Shown piece after piece: positions 17,584-27,002 of a stretch of DNA of 64,000 nucleotides (the stretch's first letter is position 1; every line of letters begins with the position of its first letter). Under the pieces are notes generated by a model. That model was not told the origin of the DNA. It did no database searches and saw nothing but the letters and a program-made list of their open reading frames with translations. Location of the stretch: the NCBI GenBank assembly GCA_965243095.1, contig OZ251530.1, forward strand, positions 2,232,001-2,296,000. The letters are read 5' to 3'. This DNA is from VXYL01 sp965243095. Its GTDB lineage: Bacteria; Pseudomonadota; Gammaproteobacteria; Pseudomonadales; Azotimanducaceae. Made by a program: the position numbers and the translations under genes.

Positions 17584-18048
17584 TCAATCGAGGCGCAGCG
17601 CCGGCGCGAGTTCCCGCAACCCGCGGCGGTACACCGAGCGCTTGAAGTCCACCACCTTGGTGAGCGGATACCAGTAGCTCACCCAGCGCCAAGCGTCGAA
17701 CTCGGCGCCCTCGCCGTGGACGCACACGGCGTCGTCCGCCGCCAGCAAGCGCAGCAGAAACCAGCGTTGCTTCTGGCCGACGAAGCCGGAGACCTTTTGC
17801 CGCAGAGCGGCTGGCACCCGGTAGCGGAACCAATCGCGGGAGTGCGCGACCACCTGCACGGCGCTGGGCTCCAGCCCCACTTCTTCGCGCAGTTCGCGGT
17901 ACAGCGCCTGTTCCGCGGTCTCGCCGGGATGGACGCCGCCTTGCGGAAACTGCCACGCATCCTCGCCCACCCGCCGCGCCCACAGCACTTGGCCGCGGCC
18001 GTTGTGGATGACCATCGCCACGTTGGGCCGGAAGCCCTGTTCGTCCAT
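17584..18048 (-). CDS. rppH: RppH, RNA pyrophosphohydrolase
   Basis: RppH removes pyrophosphate from the 5' triphosphate end of mRNA, starting RNase E-dependent decay. The Nudix box is complete: GGVHPGETAEQALYRELREE, followed by VG. QFPQGGV just before it and the C-terminal WRWVSYWYPLTKVVDFKRSVY are RppH hallmarks. I choose the ATG at 18048 (MDEQGFRPNVAMVI), giving 154 residues; longer upstream frames have no similarity. It is divergent from the DUF255 gene. Confidence 0.93.
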   Translation of the reverse strand: MDEQGFRPNVAMVIHNGRGQVLWARRVGEDAWQFPQGGVHPGETAEQALYRELREEVGLEPSAVQVVAHSRDWFRYRVPAALRQKVSGFVGQKQRWFLLRLLAADDAVCVHGEGAEFDAWRWVSYWYPLTKVVDFKRSVYRRGLRELAPALRLD

Positions 18049-18078
18049 GTTCTTGGCGCTGCGCTGCCGCCTTCCCAT

Positions 18079-18098
18079 GCGAGGGGCACGCCCCTCGC
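18079..18098. repeat. Perfect inverted repeat in the rppH/DUF255 divergent region
   Basis: GCGAGGGG and CCCCTCGC flank a four-base loop (CACG) in the 157-bp divergent intergenic region. It could be an operator or an attenuating hairpin for the rppH message. No regulator is identifiable, and no clear promoter hexamers are seen in the rest of the gap. Confidence 0.5.
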
Positions 18099-18205
18099 GC
18101 TCCCCCGCTGAGGGCTCCGCACGGCGTTTGCCGGCCGGCCGCCGGCTTCGCTTACCATCCACAGGATTCGCACCCGTTGCTCGAAAGGTCGCCACGCAGT
18201 TTGCC

Positions 18206-20305
18206 ATGAACCGCCTCGCGCAAGAGACCAGCCCGTACTTGCTGCAACACGCCGACAATCCGGTGGATTGGCGGCCTTGGGGCGCGGACGCCCTGGCCCT
18301 CGCCCGCGCCGAAGACCGCCCGATTCTGCTTTCCATCGGCTACTCCGCCTGCCACTGGTGCCATGTGATGGCGCGCGAATCGTTCGCCGACGACGCCACC
18401 GCGCAGGTGATGAACGCCCGCTTCGTCAACATCAAGGTGGATCGGGAGGAGCGCCCGGATCTGGACAACATCTATCAACTTGCGCACCGCGTCTTGAATG
18501 GCCAGGGCGGCGGTTGGCCGCTCACCGCCTTCCTCGACGCCAAGACGCTGCTGCCGTTCTTCAGCGGCACCTACTTTCCGCGCCAGCCGCGCTACGGGCT
18601 GCCGGGCTTCCGCGACCTGCTGCCGCGCGTGGCCGACGGTTACGCGGCGCGGCGCGAGCAAGTCGACGCCGCCGGGCGCAAGCTCGCCGGCGTGCTGGCG
18701 CGCATCGAAGCCGCCGCACCCGCCGCCGAAGCGGACGACGCGAAGCTGCGCAAAGCCGCGCGCGATGGCTTGGCGGGCGCGTACGACGCGATCGAAGGCG
18801 GCTTTGGCCAAGCGCCCAAGTTCCCCATGCCGACGGCCTTGGAGTGGCTGCTCCGCCACTGGGCGCGCAGCCGTGTAGCGCCAAAACCGGCCTCGGGCGG
18901 GCTGCGCTTGGTGAGCAACCGCGGCCGCAAACTCGGGCCGGACCAGGAAGCGCTGAACATGGTGCTCACCACGCTCACCAAGATGGCCCGCGGCGGCATC
19001 TTCGACCACCTCGGCGGCGGCTTCTTCCGCTACGCCACGGACCGGCGCTGGGCGGTGCCGCACTTCGAGAAGATGCTCTACGACAACGGCATGCTGCTCG
19101 CGTTGTACGCGGACGCCTTGCGTCTCGGCCCGGATGCCTTGTTCGCAGACGCCGCGCGCGGCACCGCCGAGTGGCTGCTGCGCGAAATGCAGCACTCTTG
19201 CGGCGGCTTCCACGCGGCGCAGGACGCCGACAGCGAGGGCGAGGAAGGCAGCTTCTATCTCTGGCGGCGCGATGCGGTGCGGCGCCTATTGAGCGAGGAC
19301 GAATATCTGGTGGCGGAGACCTTGTACGGTTTGGACAAACCGGCCAACGTCGAGGGCAAGTGGCATCTGCGGCGCTGCGATGCGTGGCGGGCGGTGGTGG
19401 AACGGCTGTATCTGTCGCCGGAGCGGGGCACCGAACTGCTGGCGAGCGCCCGGGCGAAGCTGTTCGCGGCCCGCGCGGAGCGCCCGCCGCCGGCGACGGA
19501 CCGCAAGGTGCTGGCGAGCTGGAACGGTCTGGCGATTCGCGCCTTGGCCAAGGCCGGCATGTGCTTGGACGAAGCCGAATGGGTGGACGCCGCCGCCCGC
19601 GCCGCGCAATTCGCCCGCGCGCATATGGTGGCGGATGGCCGGCTGCACGCCGTGTGGACGAACGGTTCGCTAGGCCCGAAGGGCATGTTGGACGACCACG
19701 CCAACTTGCTCGCCGGCGTCTTGGCGCTGCTGCAAGCGCGTTGGCGCGACGAGGATTTCACCTTCGCGCTGTTCCTCGGCGACGAGTTGCTGGAGCGCTT
19801 TCAAGACGAGCGCGCCGGCGGCTTCTTCTTCACGCCGCACGATCACGAACGCCTGATCCACCGCCCCAAGCCGATCGAGGACGACGCCCTAGCACCCGGC
19901 AACGCAACCGCCATCGCGGCCCTCGCCGCCCTCGGCCACTTGGCCGCGGCGCCGCGCTTTCTCGAAGCCGCCGAACGCGCCGCCGCTTGGGCGCGGGGTT
20001 TCGTCGAGCGCCATCCGCACGGCTGCTGCGCCTTGCTCACCGCCGTGGAGGAAGCGGCGCATCCGCCGGAGTTGGTGGTGGTGCGCGCGCCGGATCCGGC
20101 CGAATGGTTGGCGGCGGCGCGGGCGGGCTACCACCCGGCGCGCGCCGTGTACGCCATTCCCTACGATGCCAAGGGCGCTCCGGAGTATTTGCCGCGCCTC
20201 GTCGCCGCCGAAGATCGGCAACGCCCCACCGCCTTCGTCTGCCGCGGCACCGAATGTTCGCCGCCGATTCGGGATTTGGAGGAGTTGCGCAAGGCGTTGG
20301 CTTGA
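18206..20305 (+). CDS. DUF255 thioredoxin-domain protein (YyaL/spermatogenesis-associated protein 20 type)
   Basis: This 699-residue protein has an N-terminal DUF255 thioredoxin-like domain followed by an (alpha/alpha)6 barrel-like region resembling N-acylglucosamine 2-epimerase folds. The family opening NRLAQETSPYLLQHADNPVDW and the redox motif CHWCHVM (about residues 50-56) are clear. KVDREERPDLDNIY, GGWPLTAFLD and the later ADSEGEEGSFYLW and LASWNGLAIRALA blocks are all conserved. The biochemical function is unknown. The start at 18206 coincides with the conserved N-terminus; an in-frame upstream ATG at 18002 would overlap rppH. It ends 13 bp before the stop of the convergent acs gene. Confidence 0.88.
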   Translation: MNRLAQETSPYLLQHADNPVDWRPWGADALALARAEDRPILLSIGYSACHWCHVMARESFADDATAQVMNARFVNIKVDREERPDLDNIYQLAHRVLNGQGGGWPLTAFLDAKTLLPFFSGTYFPRQPRYGLPGFRDLLPRVADGYAARREQVDAAGRKLAGVLARIEAAAPAAEADDAKLRKAARDGLAGAYDAIEGGFGQAPKFPMPTALEWLLRHWARSRVAPKPASGGLRLVSNRGRKLGPDQEALNMVLTTLTKMARGGIFDHLGGGFFRYATDRRWAVPHFEKMLYDNGMLLALYADALRLGPDALFADAARGTAEWLLREMQHSCGGFHAAQDADSEGEEGSFYLWRRDAVRRLLSEDEYLVAETLYGLDKPANVEGKWHLRRCDAWRAVVERLYLSPERGTELLASARAKLFAARAERPPPATDRKVLASWNGLAIRALAKAGMCLDEAEWVDAAARAAQFARAHMVADGRLHAVWTNGSLGPKGMLDDHANLLAGVLALLQARWRDEDFTFALFLGDELLERFQDERAGGFFFTPHDHERLIHRPKPIEDDALAPGNATAIAALAALGHLAAAPRFLEAAERAAAWARGFVERHPHGCCALLTAVEEAAHPPELVVVRAPDPAEWLAAARAGYHPARAVYAIPYDAKGAPEYLPRLVAAEDRQRPTAFVCRGTECSPPIRDLEELRKALA

Positions 20306-20318
20306 GAAGCGCCGCGCT

Positions 20319-22256
20319 TCACCCGCCGCCGCGCTTGGCCACCAGTTCCTCCACCACCGCGGGGTCGGCCAACGTGGAAGTATCGCCAAGATCGTCCACC
20401 TCCCCAGCGGCGATCTTGCGTAGGATGCGGCGCATGATCTTGCCGGAACGGGTTTTCGGCAGGCCGGGCGCAAGCTGAATCGCGTCCGGCTTGGCGATGG
20501 GGCCGATTTCGGTACGCACCTGCTCGGTCAAAGCGTCGATCAACGCGGCATCCTCGGTGCCAACACCCGCCATCGGCGTCACGAAAGCGTAGATGCCCTC
20601 GCCCTTCACCGGGTGCGGAAAACCCACCACCGCGGCCTCCGCCACCGCCTCGTGCAACACCAAGGCGCTTTCCACTTCCGCGGTGCCTAGGCGATGGCCG
20701 GAGACGTTCATCACGTCGTCCACGCGGCCGGTGATCCAGTAGTAGCCGTCGGCGTCGCGGCGCGCCCCGTCGCCGGTGAAATAGAAGCCCTCGTATTGGG
20801 CATAGTAGGTGTCCACCACGCGCTGGTGGTCGCCGTACACGGTGCGGATCTGGCCGGGCCACGGCGCGGTGATCACCAGATTGCCGGCCGCCTCGGTTTC
20901 CTCGATGACCTTGCCCTCGGCGTCCACCAACGCCGGCTGCACGCCGAAGAACGGCCGCGTCGCCGAGCCGGGCTTCAACTCCGTGGCCCCGGGCAGCGGC
21001 GTGATCATGATGCCGCCGGTCTCCGTCTGCCACCAGGTGTCCACCACCGGGCAGCGCTGTTCGCCGACGACGCCGTGGTACCACTGCCACGCCTCGGGAT
21101 TGATGGGTTCACCCACGGTGCCCAGCAGTTGCAGGCTTGCCCGGGAAGTCTTGCTCACGAACTCGTCGCCTTGGCCCATCAACTGCCGAATGGCCGTGGG
21201 CGCGGTGTAGAAGATGTTGACGCGGTGCTTGTCCACCACCTGCCAGAAGCGCGCTGCGTCCGGGTAGGTGGGCACGCCCTCGAACATCAGCGTGGTCGCG
21301 CCGTTCGCCAGCGGCCCGTACACGATGTAGGAGTGGCCGGTGATCCAACCCACGTCCGCCGTACACCAGTAGATGTCGCCATCGTGGTAGTCGAACACGT
21401 AGAGGTGCGTCATCGCGGCGTGCAGGAGGTAGCCGCCAGTGGTGTGCTGCACGCCTTTGGGCTTGCCGGTGGAGCCGGAGGTGTAGAGGATGAACAGCGG
21501 GTCTTCGGCGGCCATCCGCGCCGGGGCGAAGTGCGCCGCTTGGGCGGGCACCAGTTCGTCGTACCACACGTCGCGCCCCTCGCGCCACGGCACCTCCGCG
21601 CCGGTGCGCCGCACCGTGAGCACGGTGTGGACGTTGGGGCAGTTCGCCAGCGCCGCCTCCGCGTTCTGTTTCAGCGGCACGGCGCGCCCGCCGCGCACGC
21701 CTTCGTCGGCGGTGATGAGCGCGCGGCAGTCCGAATCCAAGATCCGATCCTGCAGCGATTGCGGCGAGAAGCCGCCGAACACCACCGAATGCACCGCGCC
21801 GATGCGGGCGCAGGCGAGCATGGCGTAGGCCGCCTCCGGGATCATCGGCATGTAGATGCACACCCGGTCGCCGCGTTCGACACCGCGGCTCGCCAGCGCA
21901 TTGGCCAAGCGGCCGACTTCGTGCGCCAACTGCCGGTAGGTGATGACCTTGTGCTCGGCCGGGTCGTCGCCTTCCCAGATGATCGCCGCCTGGTCGGCGC
22001 GATCCAGCAGATGGCGGTCGATGCAGTTCTCGCAGGCGTTCAGCGTGGCGCCGTCGAACCAACGCACGCGCCCCTTGGGGAAGTCGTGCGACACCACCTC
22101 GTTCCACTCGCTGCGCCAGTTGACGAAGCGCCGCGCCTGCTCCGCCCAAAACGCCTCGGGATCCGCCACCGATCGGCGGTACATGGCTTCGTACCCGGCC
22201 GCGTCGATGTGGCTCTTGCGCCGGAAACCCGCAGGCGGCGGAAAGGTGTTCGGCAT
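20319..22256 (-). CDS. acsA: Acetyl-CoA synthetase
   Basis: This enzyme activates acetate to acetyl-CoA through acetyl-AMP. The adenylate-forming motifs are present: YTSGSTGKPKGVQH, GEPINPEAWQWYH, DTWWQTETGG and YWITGRVDDVMNVSGHR. The catalytic, acetylation-regulated lysine lies in KTRSGKIMRRILRK near the C-terminus. The length of 645 residues is standard. I start at the ATG at 22256 (MPNTFPPPAGF). The lysine context suggests Pat/CobB-type control, but neither enzyme is in the window. Confidence 0.95.
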   Translation of the reverse strand: MPNTFPPPAGFRRKSHIDAAGYEAMYRRSVADPEAFWAEQARRFVNWRSEWNEVVSHDFPKGRVRWFDGATLNACENCIDRHLLDRADQAAIIWEGDDPAEHKVITYRQLAHEVGRLANALASRGVERGDRVCIYMPMIPEAAYAMLACARIGAVHSVVFGGFSPQSLQDRILDSDCRALITADEGVRGGRAVPLKQNAEAALANCPNVHTVLTVRRTGAEVPWREGRDVWYDELVPAQAAHFAPARMAAEDPLFILYTSGSTGKPKGVQHTTGGYLLHAAMTHLYVFDYHDGDIYWCTADVGWITGHSYIVYGPLANGATTLMFEGVPTYPDAARFWQVVDKHRVNIFYTAPTAIRQLMGQGDEFVSKTSRASLQLLGTVGEPINPEAWQWYHGVVGEQRCPVVDTWWQTETGGIMITPLPGATELKPGSATRPFFGVQPALVDAEGKVIEETEAAGNLVITAPWPGQIRTVYGDHQRVVDTYYAQYEGFYFTGDGARRDADGYYWITGRVDDVMNVSGHRLGTAEVESALVLHEAVAEAAVVGFPHPVKGEGIYAFVTPMAGVGTEDAALIDALTEQVRTEIGPIAKPDAIQLAPGLPKTRSGKIMRRILRKIAAGEVDDLGDTSTLADPAVVEELVAKRGGG

Positions 22257-22345
22257 GGGATGCGCCCTTGCTCGGTTGTCGCCGCGGGCAGTATGGCACA
22301 CGGGCAGCGAGTATGATGAAGGTCAGCACGCTTTGGAGCGCGAGC

Positions 22346-22594
22346 ATGGGCTATCCGAAAGACCCGAAACTGAAAGGCTTGGCGGCGGTCACCTACCACC
22401 CCGAACACCTGCCTTGGGAGTTCGACATTCGCGCCGTCGAGCCGGACTCCGACGAAGCGCCCCGCGTCAGCGACTGGCATCGTCGCCACGGCCGCGCGAA
22501 CCGCAAAGACGGCAACACGGAACGAGTGGCCCGCGCGCTGGCGCCGCGGCCAAACCGCGGCCATCAGGAGCGCGACAGCGACGATGCCGAATGA
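22346..22594 (+). CDS. Small hydrophilic protein preceding a PIN-like gene
   Basis: This 82-residue hydrophilic, charged protein is of unknown family, with a basic C-terminal half. The ATG at 22346 has a GGAGCG site upstream. A TATGAT hexamer at 22312-22317 could be a -10 element, though no good -35 is seen. The stop overlaps the start of the next gene by 11 bases, the layout of an antitoxin-toxin pair. No DNA-binding fold is recognisable in the sequence. The antitoxin role is inference from position only. Confidence 0.5.
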   Translation: MGYPKDPKLKGLAAVTYHPEHLPWEFDIRAVEPDSDEAPRVSDWHRRHGRANRKDGNTERVARALAPRPNRGHQERDSDDAE

Positions 22595-23372
22595 TCCGCT
22601 AGGGCCGGCGTTCGACACCGGCACCTTGATCCGCCCCACGCAACGCAAGTTGGCGTGCTGCTGGATGGAATCCGCCGGGTTCAAGACCTTGGTGTTGCCG
22701 CGCGTCTGGGAGCAATTGACGGACGGCGCCGGATCATCAACGCAGTACCGCTCGTCGGACGCATGGCTGCATGTCGCCAGCCTGCCGGACATGCCGTTCC
22801 AGCTTGCCCGGTGGTCGCCCGAGTTGGAGGACGCCGCATACGACTTGCGCCGGCACTTCACGGAAGCGTGTTTCCCGCGCCGAACGTCCGAGCAAATCCT
22901 CTTCGACAGCGATGCCGTCATCGTGTCGCAGGCGCTGGCCTTGGGCACCGACATGCTGATCACGTCGGATGTGAACACGATAGACCACTACGAGCTCAAT
23001 CTCGTCGCCGAGAAACGGCTAGGCCGCAACGCCGGCTTCGTCACCACGCTCGACGATGCCCTGCAGCAGGCGCACCCAGGCGGCGACGCCGGCCAATCGC
23101 TCTTGACGCTGGCGTTGACGACCATCGCCCCGCCCCTCGACGTCGCGTGGCCCGTCGAACAAGCGCACGAAGACTTGCAACGGCTCCGCGAGGCCGCCGT
23201 GGGCGCATCCCTCCGGTCCACGGCCGAGCGGCTCGACACCCGATGGAACCAGTGCGCCGATCTGCCGGCCACGCTGGCGCGAGCACAGTCGTGCGCCGCC
23301 GAATCCAAGGCGTTGGCCGCGGAGCGTTTGCGCCGGGATTGGATCCGCTCGCACGCCAACGTGCGTCGGTAG
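22584..23372 (+). CDS. PIN-like domain protein, putative ribonuclease toxin
   Basis: This 262-residue protein has a layout resembling PIN-fold nucleases: an Asp near the N-terminus in AFDTGTLIR (residue 11), central acidic positions, and SDAVIVSQALALGTDMLITSDVNTID around residue 110. The last is very like the third and fourth acidic motifs of PIN domains. The C-terminal 90 residues are helical and unassigned. PIN proteins are Mg2+-dependent RNases, often VapC-type toxins, but this one is about twice the usual VapC length. It overlaps the small gene before it and sits 114 bp before rpoD. Confidence 0.6.
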   Translation: MPNDPLGPAFDTGTLIRPTQRKLACCWMESAGFKTLVLPRVWEQLTDGAGSSTQYRSSDAWLHVASLPDMPFQLARWSPELEDAAYDLRRHFTEACFPRRTSEQILFDSDAVIVSQALALGTDMLITSDVNTIDHYELNLVAEKRLGRNAGFVTTLDDALQQAHPGGDAGQSLLTLALTTIAPPLDVAWPVEQAHEDLQRLREAAVGASLRSTAERLDTRWNQCADLPATLARAQSCAAESKALAAERLRRDWIRSHANVRR

Positions 23373-23419
23373 CACCGTGTGCGACCACGGTGGGCCGCTC
23401 TCGCCGCCGCGTTTTCGCG

Positions 23420-23425
23420 TATAAT
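23420..23425 (+). promoter_or_regulatory. Candidate -10 element of rpoD (TATAAT)
   Basis: A perfect TATAAT hexamer lies 61 bp before the rpoD ATG. No recognisable TTGACA is found at 16-18 bp upstream, so it would be a promoter relying on its -10 element. A GAAGGG ribosome-binding site lies just before the rpoD ATG. Confidence 0.45.
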
Positions 23426-23486
23426 GCACGGCCCGCCGCCGAACCGTGGGCGCCGGGGCAACTTCAACAGCCGCTCGAAGGGTGAC

Positions 23487-25322
23487 ATGGCCACAGACAC
23501 CGCGCAGCAGCAGTCCCGCCTCAAGGAACTGATCGCCAAGGGCAAGGAGCAGGGGTACCTCACCTACGCCGAGGTGAACGACCACCTGCCCGACGACATC
23601 AGCGACACCCACCAGATCGAAGACATCATCAGCATGATCAACGACATGGGGATCGTCGTCTACGAGTCCGCGGACGCCGCCCCGGACGCCGACGAGCTGC
23701 TCCACGCCAGCGACAACACCCCGGACGAAGTGGCCGCCGAGGAAGCCGCGGCGGCGCTGGCCGCGGTGGAGACCGAGGCCGGCCGCACCACCGACCCGGT
23801 GCGCATGTACATGCGCGAGATGGGCAGCGTCGAACTCCTCACCCGCGAGGGCGAGATCGTCATCGCCAAGCGCATCGAGGAGGGCATCCGCGACGTGCTC
23901 AACGCCGTCGCCCACTATCCGGGCACGGTGGAGTACATCCTGGAGCGCTACGCCGACGCCACGCGGGAGGACAAGCTGCACGAGGTGCTGGTGGGCTACC
24001 TCGACCCGGCCGACGACGTGCGCCCGGCGGCGCAAGTGGTGCCCTCCGCCACCACCACGGACAACGACGACGACGACACCACCAAGGAGCGCAAAGGCCC
24101 GGATCCGGTGGAAGCCAAACGCCGCTTCGGCGCCCTGAAGCGCGCCTACAACAAATACCGCCGCGCCATGGACGCCCGCGGCCGCCGCGGCGAGCAGGGC
24201 GAGGCGGAGCGCGTCAAGCTGGCCAGCGTGTTCTCCTTCTTCAAGCTGGTGCCCAAGCACTACGAGCACATCGTGAGCATGCCCCGCGACGCGCAGCGGC
24301 TCGTGCAAAGCCAGGAACGCGCCATCCAAGACGCCTGCGTGAACCAAGCGAGGATGCCGCGCCGGGACTTCATCGCCGAGCACATCGGCCACGAAACCTC
24401 CGTCGCCTGGGTGGATCGGCGCATCAAGGCGCGGCACCCCTACAGCCGGCGCTTGGCGGCCGCGCGCCCGGACATCGTGCGCGCCCAGAACAAGCTCCGC
24501 GCCCTCACGCGGCAGACCGGCCTGCGCGTGGCGCACATCAAGGACATCAACCGCCGCATGTCCCTCGGCGAAGCCAAGATGCGCCGCGCCAAGAAGGACA
24601 TGGTGGAGGCCAACCTGCGCCTGGTCATCTCCATCGCCAAGAAGTACACCAACCGCGGCCTGCAGTTCCTGGACCTCATCCAAGAAGGCAACATCGGCCT
24701 GATGAAAGCCGTGGACAAGTTCGAGTACCGCCGCGGCTACAAGTTCTCCACCTACGCGACCTGGTGGATTCGCCAAGCGATCACGCGCTCCATCGCCGAT
24801 CAGGCGCGCACCATCCGCATTCCGGTGCACATGATCGAAACCATCAACAAGCTCACGCGCATCTCGCGGCAACTGCTGCAGGAGAAAGGCCGCGAACCCA
24901 CCCCGGAAGAGCTGGGCGAGCGCATGGAAATGCCCGAGGAGAAAGTGCAGCGGGTGCTGAAGATCGCCAAAGAGCCGATCTCCATGGAAACCCCGGTGGG
25001 CGACGACGAGGACTCCCACTTGGGCGACTTCATCGAGGACCCCTCCATCGGTTCGCCGGCCGAACTCGCCACCGGAGAGGATCTGAAAGAGGTGACCCGC
25101 AATGTTCTCGGCGGTCTCACCGCCCGCGAGGCGAAAGTGCTGCGGATGCGTTTCGGCATCGACATGAACACCGACCACACGCTGGAGGAGGTGGGCAAGC
25201 AGTTCGACGTGACCCGCGAGCGCATCCGCCAAATCGAGGCCAAGGCGTTGCGCAAACTGCGGCATCCGAGCCGCAGCGAGCAGTTGAAGAGCTTCTTGGA
25301 AGATTGGAGCGAGCGGCGCTAG
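23487..25322 (+). CDS. rpoD: RpoD, primary sigma-70 factor
   Basis: RpoD is the housekeeping sigma factor of RNA polymerase. Region 1.1 opens with QSRLKELIAKGKEQGYLTY and region 1.2 contains DPVRMYMREMGSVELL. Region 2 is canonical (NLRLVISIAKKYTNRGLQFL, then EGNIGLMKAVDKFEYRRGYKF and TYATWWIRQAITRSI). Region 3 includes IPVHMIETINKL, and region 4 ends with the helix-turn-helix TLEEVGKQFDVTRERIRQIE. The length of 611 residues matches gammaproteobacterial RpoD including the non-conserved region. The usual rpsU-dnaG neighbours are absent upstream; a PIN-like pair takes that position. The start is the ATG at 23487 where region 1.1 begins. Confidence 0.97.
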   Translation: MATDTAQQQSRLKELIAKGKEQGYLTYAEVNDHLPDDISDTHQIEDIISMINDMGIVVYESADAAPDADELLHASDNTPDEVAAEEAAAALAAVETEAGRTTDPVRMYMREMGSVELLTREGEIVIAKRIEEGIRDVLNAVAHYPGTVEYILERYADATREDKLHEVLVGYLDPADDVRPAAQVVPSATTTDNDDDDTTKERKGPDPVEAKRRFGALKRAYNKYRRAMDARGRRGEQGEAERVKLASVFSFFKLVPKHYEHIVSMPRDAQRLVQSQERAIQDACVNQARMPRRDFIAEHIGHETSVAWVDRRIKARHPYSRRLAAARPDIVRAQNKLRALTRQTGLRVAHIKDINRRMSLGEAKMRRAKKDMVEANLRLVISIAKKYTNRGLQFLDLIQEGNIGLMKAVDKFEYRRGYKFSTYATWWIRQAITRSIADQARTIRIPVHMIETINKLTRISRQLLQEKGREPTPEELGERMEMPEEKVQRVLKIAKEPISMETPVGDDEDSHLGDFIEDPSIGSPAELATGEDLKEVTRNVLGGLTAREAKVLRMRFGIDMNTDHTLEEVGKQFDVTRERIRQIEAKALRKLRHPSRSEQLKSFLEDWSERR

Positions 25323-25361
25323 CCGCGGCTAACCCGGCCCGGAAAAAACGGAAAGCAACAG

Positions 25362-26531
25362 ATGAGCGATGCGACCTTCCGAATCCTAGTCGTGGACGAC
25401 GAACCCGACTTGGAACACCTGATGCGGCAACGGCTGCGGCGCGACGTGCGCGCCCGTCGCTACGAACTGCTGTTCGCCCACAACGGCATTGCAGCGCTGG
25501 AACAGATGCGCGGCAACAAAGTGGACATGGTGCTCTCGGACATCAACATGCCGCAAATGGACGGGCTGACGCTGCTCGAACAGATCCCGCAGGTGGATCC
25601 CAACATCCGCGCGGTGATCGTTTCCGCCTACGGCGACATGGCGAACATCCGCACCGCCATGAACCGCGGCGCCTTCGATTTCGTCACCAAACCCATCGAC
25701 TTCAACGATCTCAAAATCACGATCGACAAAACGCTGCGGCATCTGCAAGTGCTGCGCGACGCGCTCAAGACGCGCGATCAGCTGGTGGCGATTCGCAACG
25801 AGTTGGACGTGGCCGCCAAAATGCAGCAGTCCATCCTGCCCACGGAGTTTCCGCGCTCGGAGAAGTACGAACTGTTCGGCAACATGGAGCCGGCGCGGGA
25901 AGTCGGCGGCGACTTCTTCGACATCGTGGCGTTGAGCGATGAACGCGTCGGCCTCGCCATCGCGGATGTTTCCGGCAAAGGCGTGCCGGCGGCGCTGTTC
26001 ATGATGTCGAGCCGCACCCTTCTCAAGGGCGCCGCCATCGGCCACCCCGGGCCCGCCGCGGTAATGGGCGAGGTGAACGATTTGCTCGAGGAGGACAACG
26101 AAGCCTCCATGTTCGTAACGGTTTTCTACACCGTTTACGACCCGAAAAGCGGCGAGCTTGTGTACTGCAACGGCGGCCACAATCCACCGCTCATCGTTCA
26201 CCCGGACGGCAACTCCACCGTGCTGGGCGAAACCGATGGCATCGCGCTTGGCATCATGCCGGACTTCGAATACGCGCAACATTCGGTGCAATTGTCTCCC
26301 GGCGACATCTTCCTGCTCTACACCGATGGCGTAAGCGAGGCCATGAACGCCGAGGCCGAGGAGTTCGGCATGGATCGGCTGCAGGAGGTGTTTCGGGCGA
26401 ATCCGCCGAAAACCGCCGAGGAAGCGAATCACGCGGTGTTTCACGCCGTTCACGAATTCGCCGGCGGCACGCCACAATCCGACGACATCACCTGTTTGAC
26501 GTTGGCGCACGGGCCGCGGGAACAAGGCTGA
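25362..26531 (+). CDS. Response regulator with PP2C/SpoIIE-type phosphatase output
   Basis: The N-terminal receiver domain has acidic residues VVDDE (10-14), the phosphoacceptor Asp60 in VLSDINMPQMDG, and the conserved Lys in VTKPID. A helical linker (about 125-155, AAKMQQSILPTEFP) leads to a SpoIIE-type PP2C phosphatase with REVGGDFFDIV, LAIADVSGKGVPAALFM, CNGGHNPPLI, LYTDGVSEA and the C-terminal QSDDITCLTL. Such proteins dephosphorylate anti-anti-sigma factors in partner-switching systems. It starts 40 bp after rpoD and is followed by an RsbW-like kinase gene one base after its stop. The histidine kinase two genes on is the likely phosphodonor. Confidence 0.92.
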   Translation: MSDATFRILVVDDEPDLEHLMRQRLRRDVRARRYELLFAHNGIAALEQMRGNKVDMVLSDINMPQMDGLTLLEQIPQVDPNIRAVIVSAYGDMANIRTAMNRGAFDFVTKPIDFNDLKITIDKTLRHLQVLRDALKTRDQLVAIRNELDVAAKMQQSILPTEFPRSEKYELFGNMEPAREVGGDFFDIVALSDERVGLAIADVSGKGVPAALFMMSSRTLLKGAAIGHPGPAAVMGEVNDLLEEDNEASMFVTVFYTVYDPKSGELVYCNGGHNPPLIVHPDGNSTVLGETDGIALGIMPDFEYAQHSVQLSPGDIFLLYTDGVSEAMNAEAEEFGMDRLQEVFRANPPKTAEEANHAVFHAVHEFAGGTPQSDDITCLTLAHGPREQG

Positions 26532-26532
26532 A

Positions 26533-27000
26533 GTGGCGATGGCGCCAGAGGGCGAAAGCGGCGTGGCGGAACACCCGCGGCTGTCCATCTCGATGGACGC
26601 CCATCTCGACGAACTGCCAGGCGTGCAGGCGCAAGTGGCGCAGTTCGGCGCGGCGCGCGGCTGGCCGGCCGATTGGGAGTTTCAAGTGGAACTCGTCATC
26701 GAGGAGCTGGTGGTGAACATCGTGAACTACGGCTTCAAAGAGCAGGGCTCCGGCGAAGGCGGCCGGGTGGAATTGGCGCTGGACTTCGGCCCCGACGCGC
26801 TCACCATCGAGATCTCCGACAACGGACGCCCCTTCGACCCGTTCCACGAAGCGCCGCCGCCGGATTTGGATTCCAGCGTGGACGATCGCCCGATCGGCGG
26901 CCTCGGCGTCCACTTCGTGAAAACCATGATGGACGAGGTTTCCTACCAGCGCGACGGCGACAAGAACCGCGTGAAGCTGGTGAAGCGGCGCGGGGATTGA
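26533..27000 (+). CDS. Anti-sigma regulatory kinase, RsbW-like HATPase
   Basis: This 155-residue serine-kinase-type HATPase resembles RsbW/SpoIIAB. The N box is EELVVNIVNYGFKE (about residues 57-70), the G1 box DNGRPFDPF and the G2-like IGGLGVHFVKTMMDEV. Proteins like this phosphorylate an anti-anti-sigma factor and sequester a sigma factor. No STAS partner is encoded nearby, so the target is either elsewhere or absent. The start is a GTG at 26533 (an ATG follows at 26539), one base after the phosphatase stop. The pair makes a kinase/phosphatase switch on one transcript. Confidence 0.9.
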   Translation: MAMAPEGESGVAEHPRLSISMDAHLDELPGVQAQVAQFGAARGWPADWEFQVELVIEELVVNIVNYGFKEQGSGEGGRVELALDFGPDALTIEISDNGRPFDPFHEAPPPDLDSSVDDRPIGGLGVHFVKTMMDEVSYQRDGDKNRVKLVKRRGD

Positions 27001-27002
27001 GG

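Noticed and set aside
23019..25265. 748-residue minus-strand open frame
   Set aside because: It is antisense to rpoD and the PIN-like gene; His/Val-rich composition and no recognisable motif.
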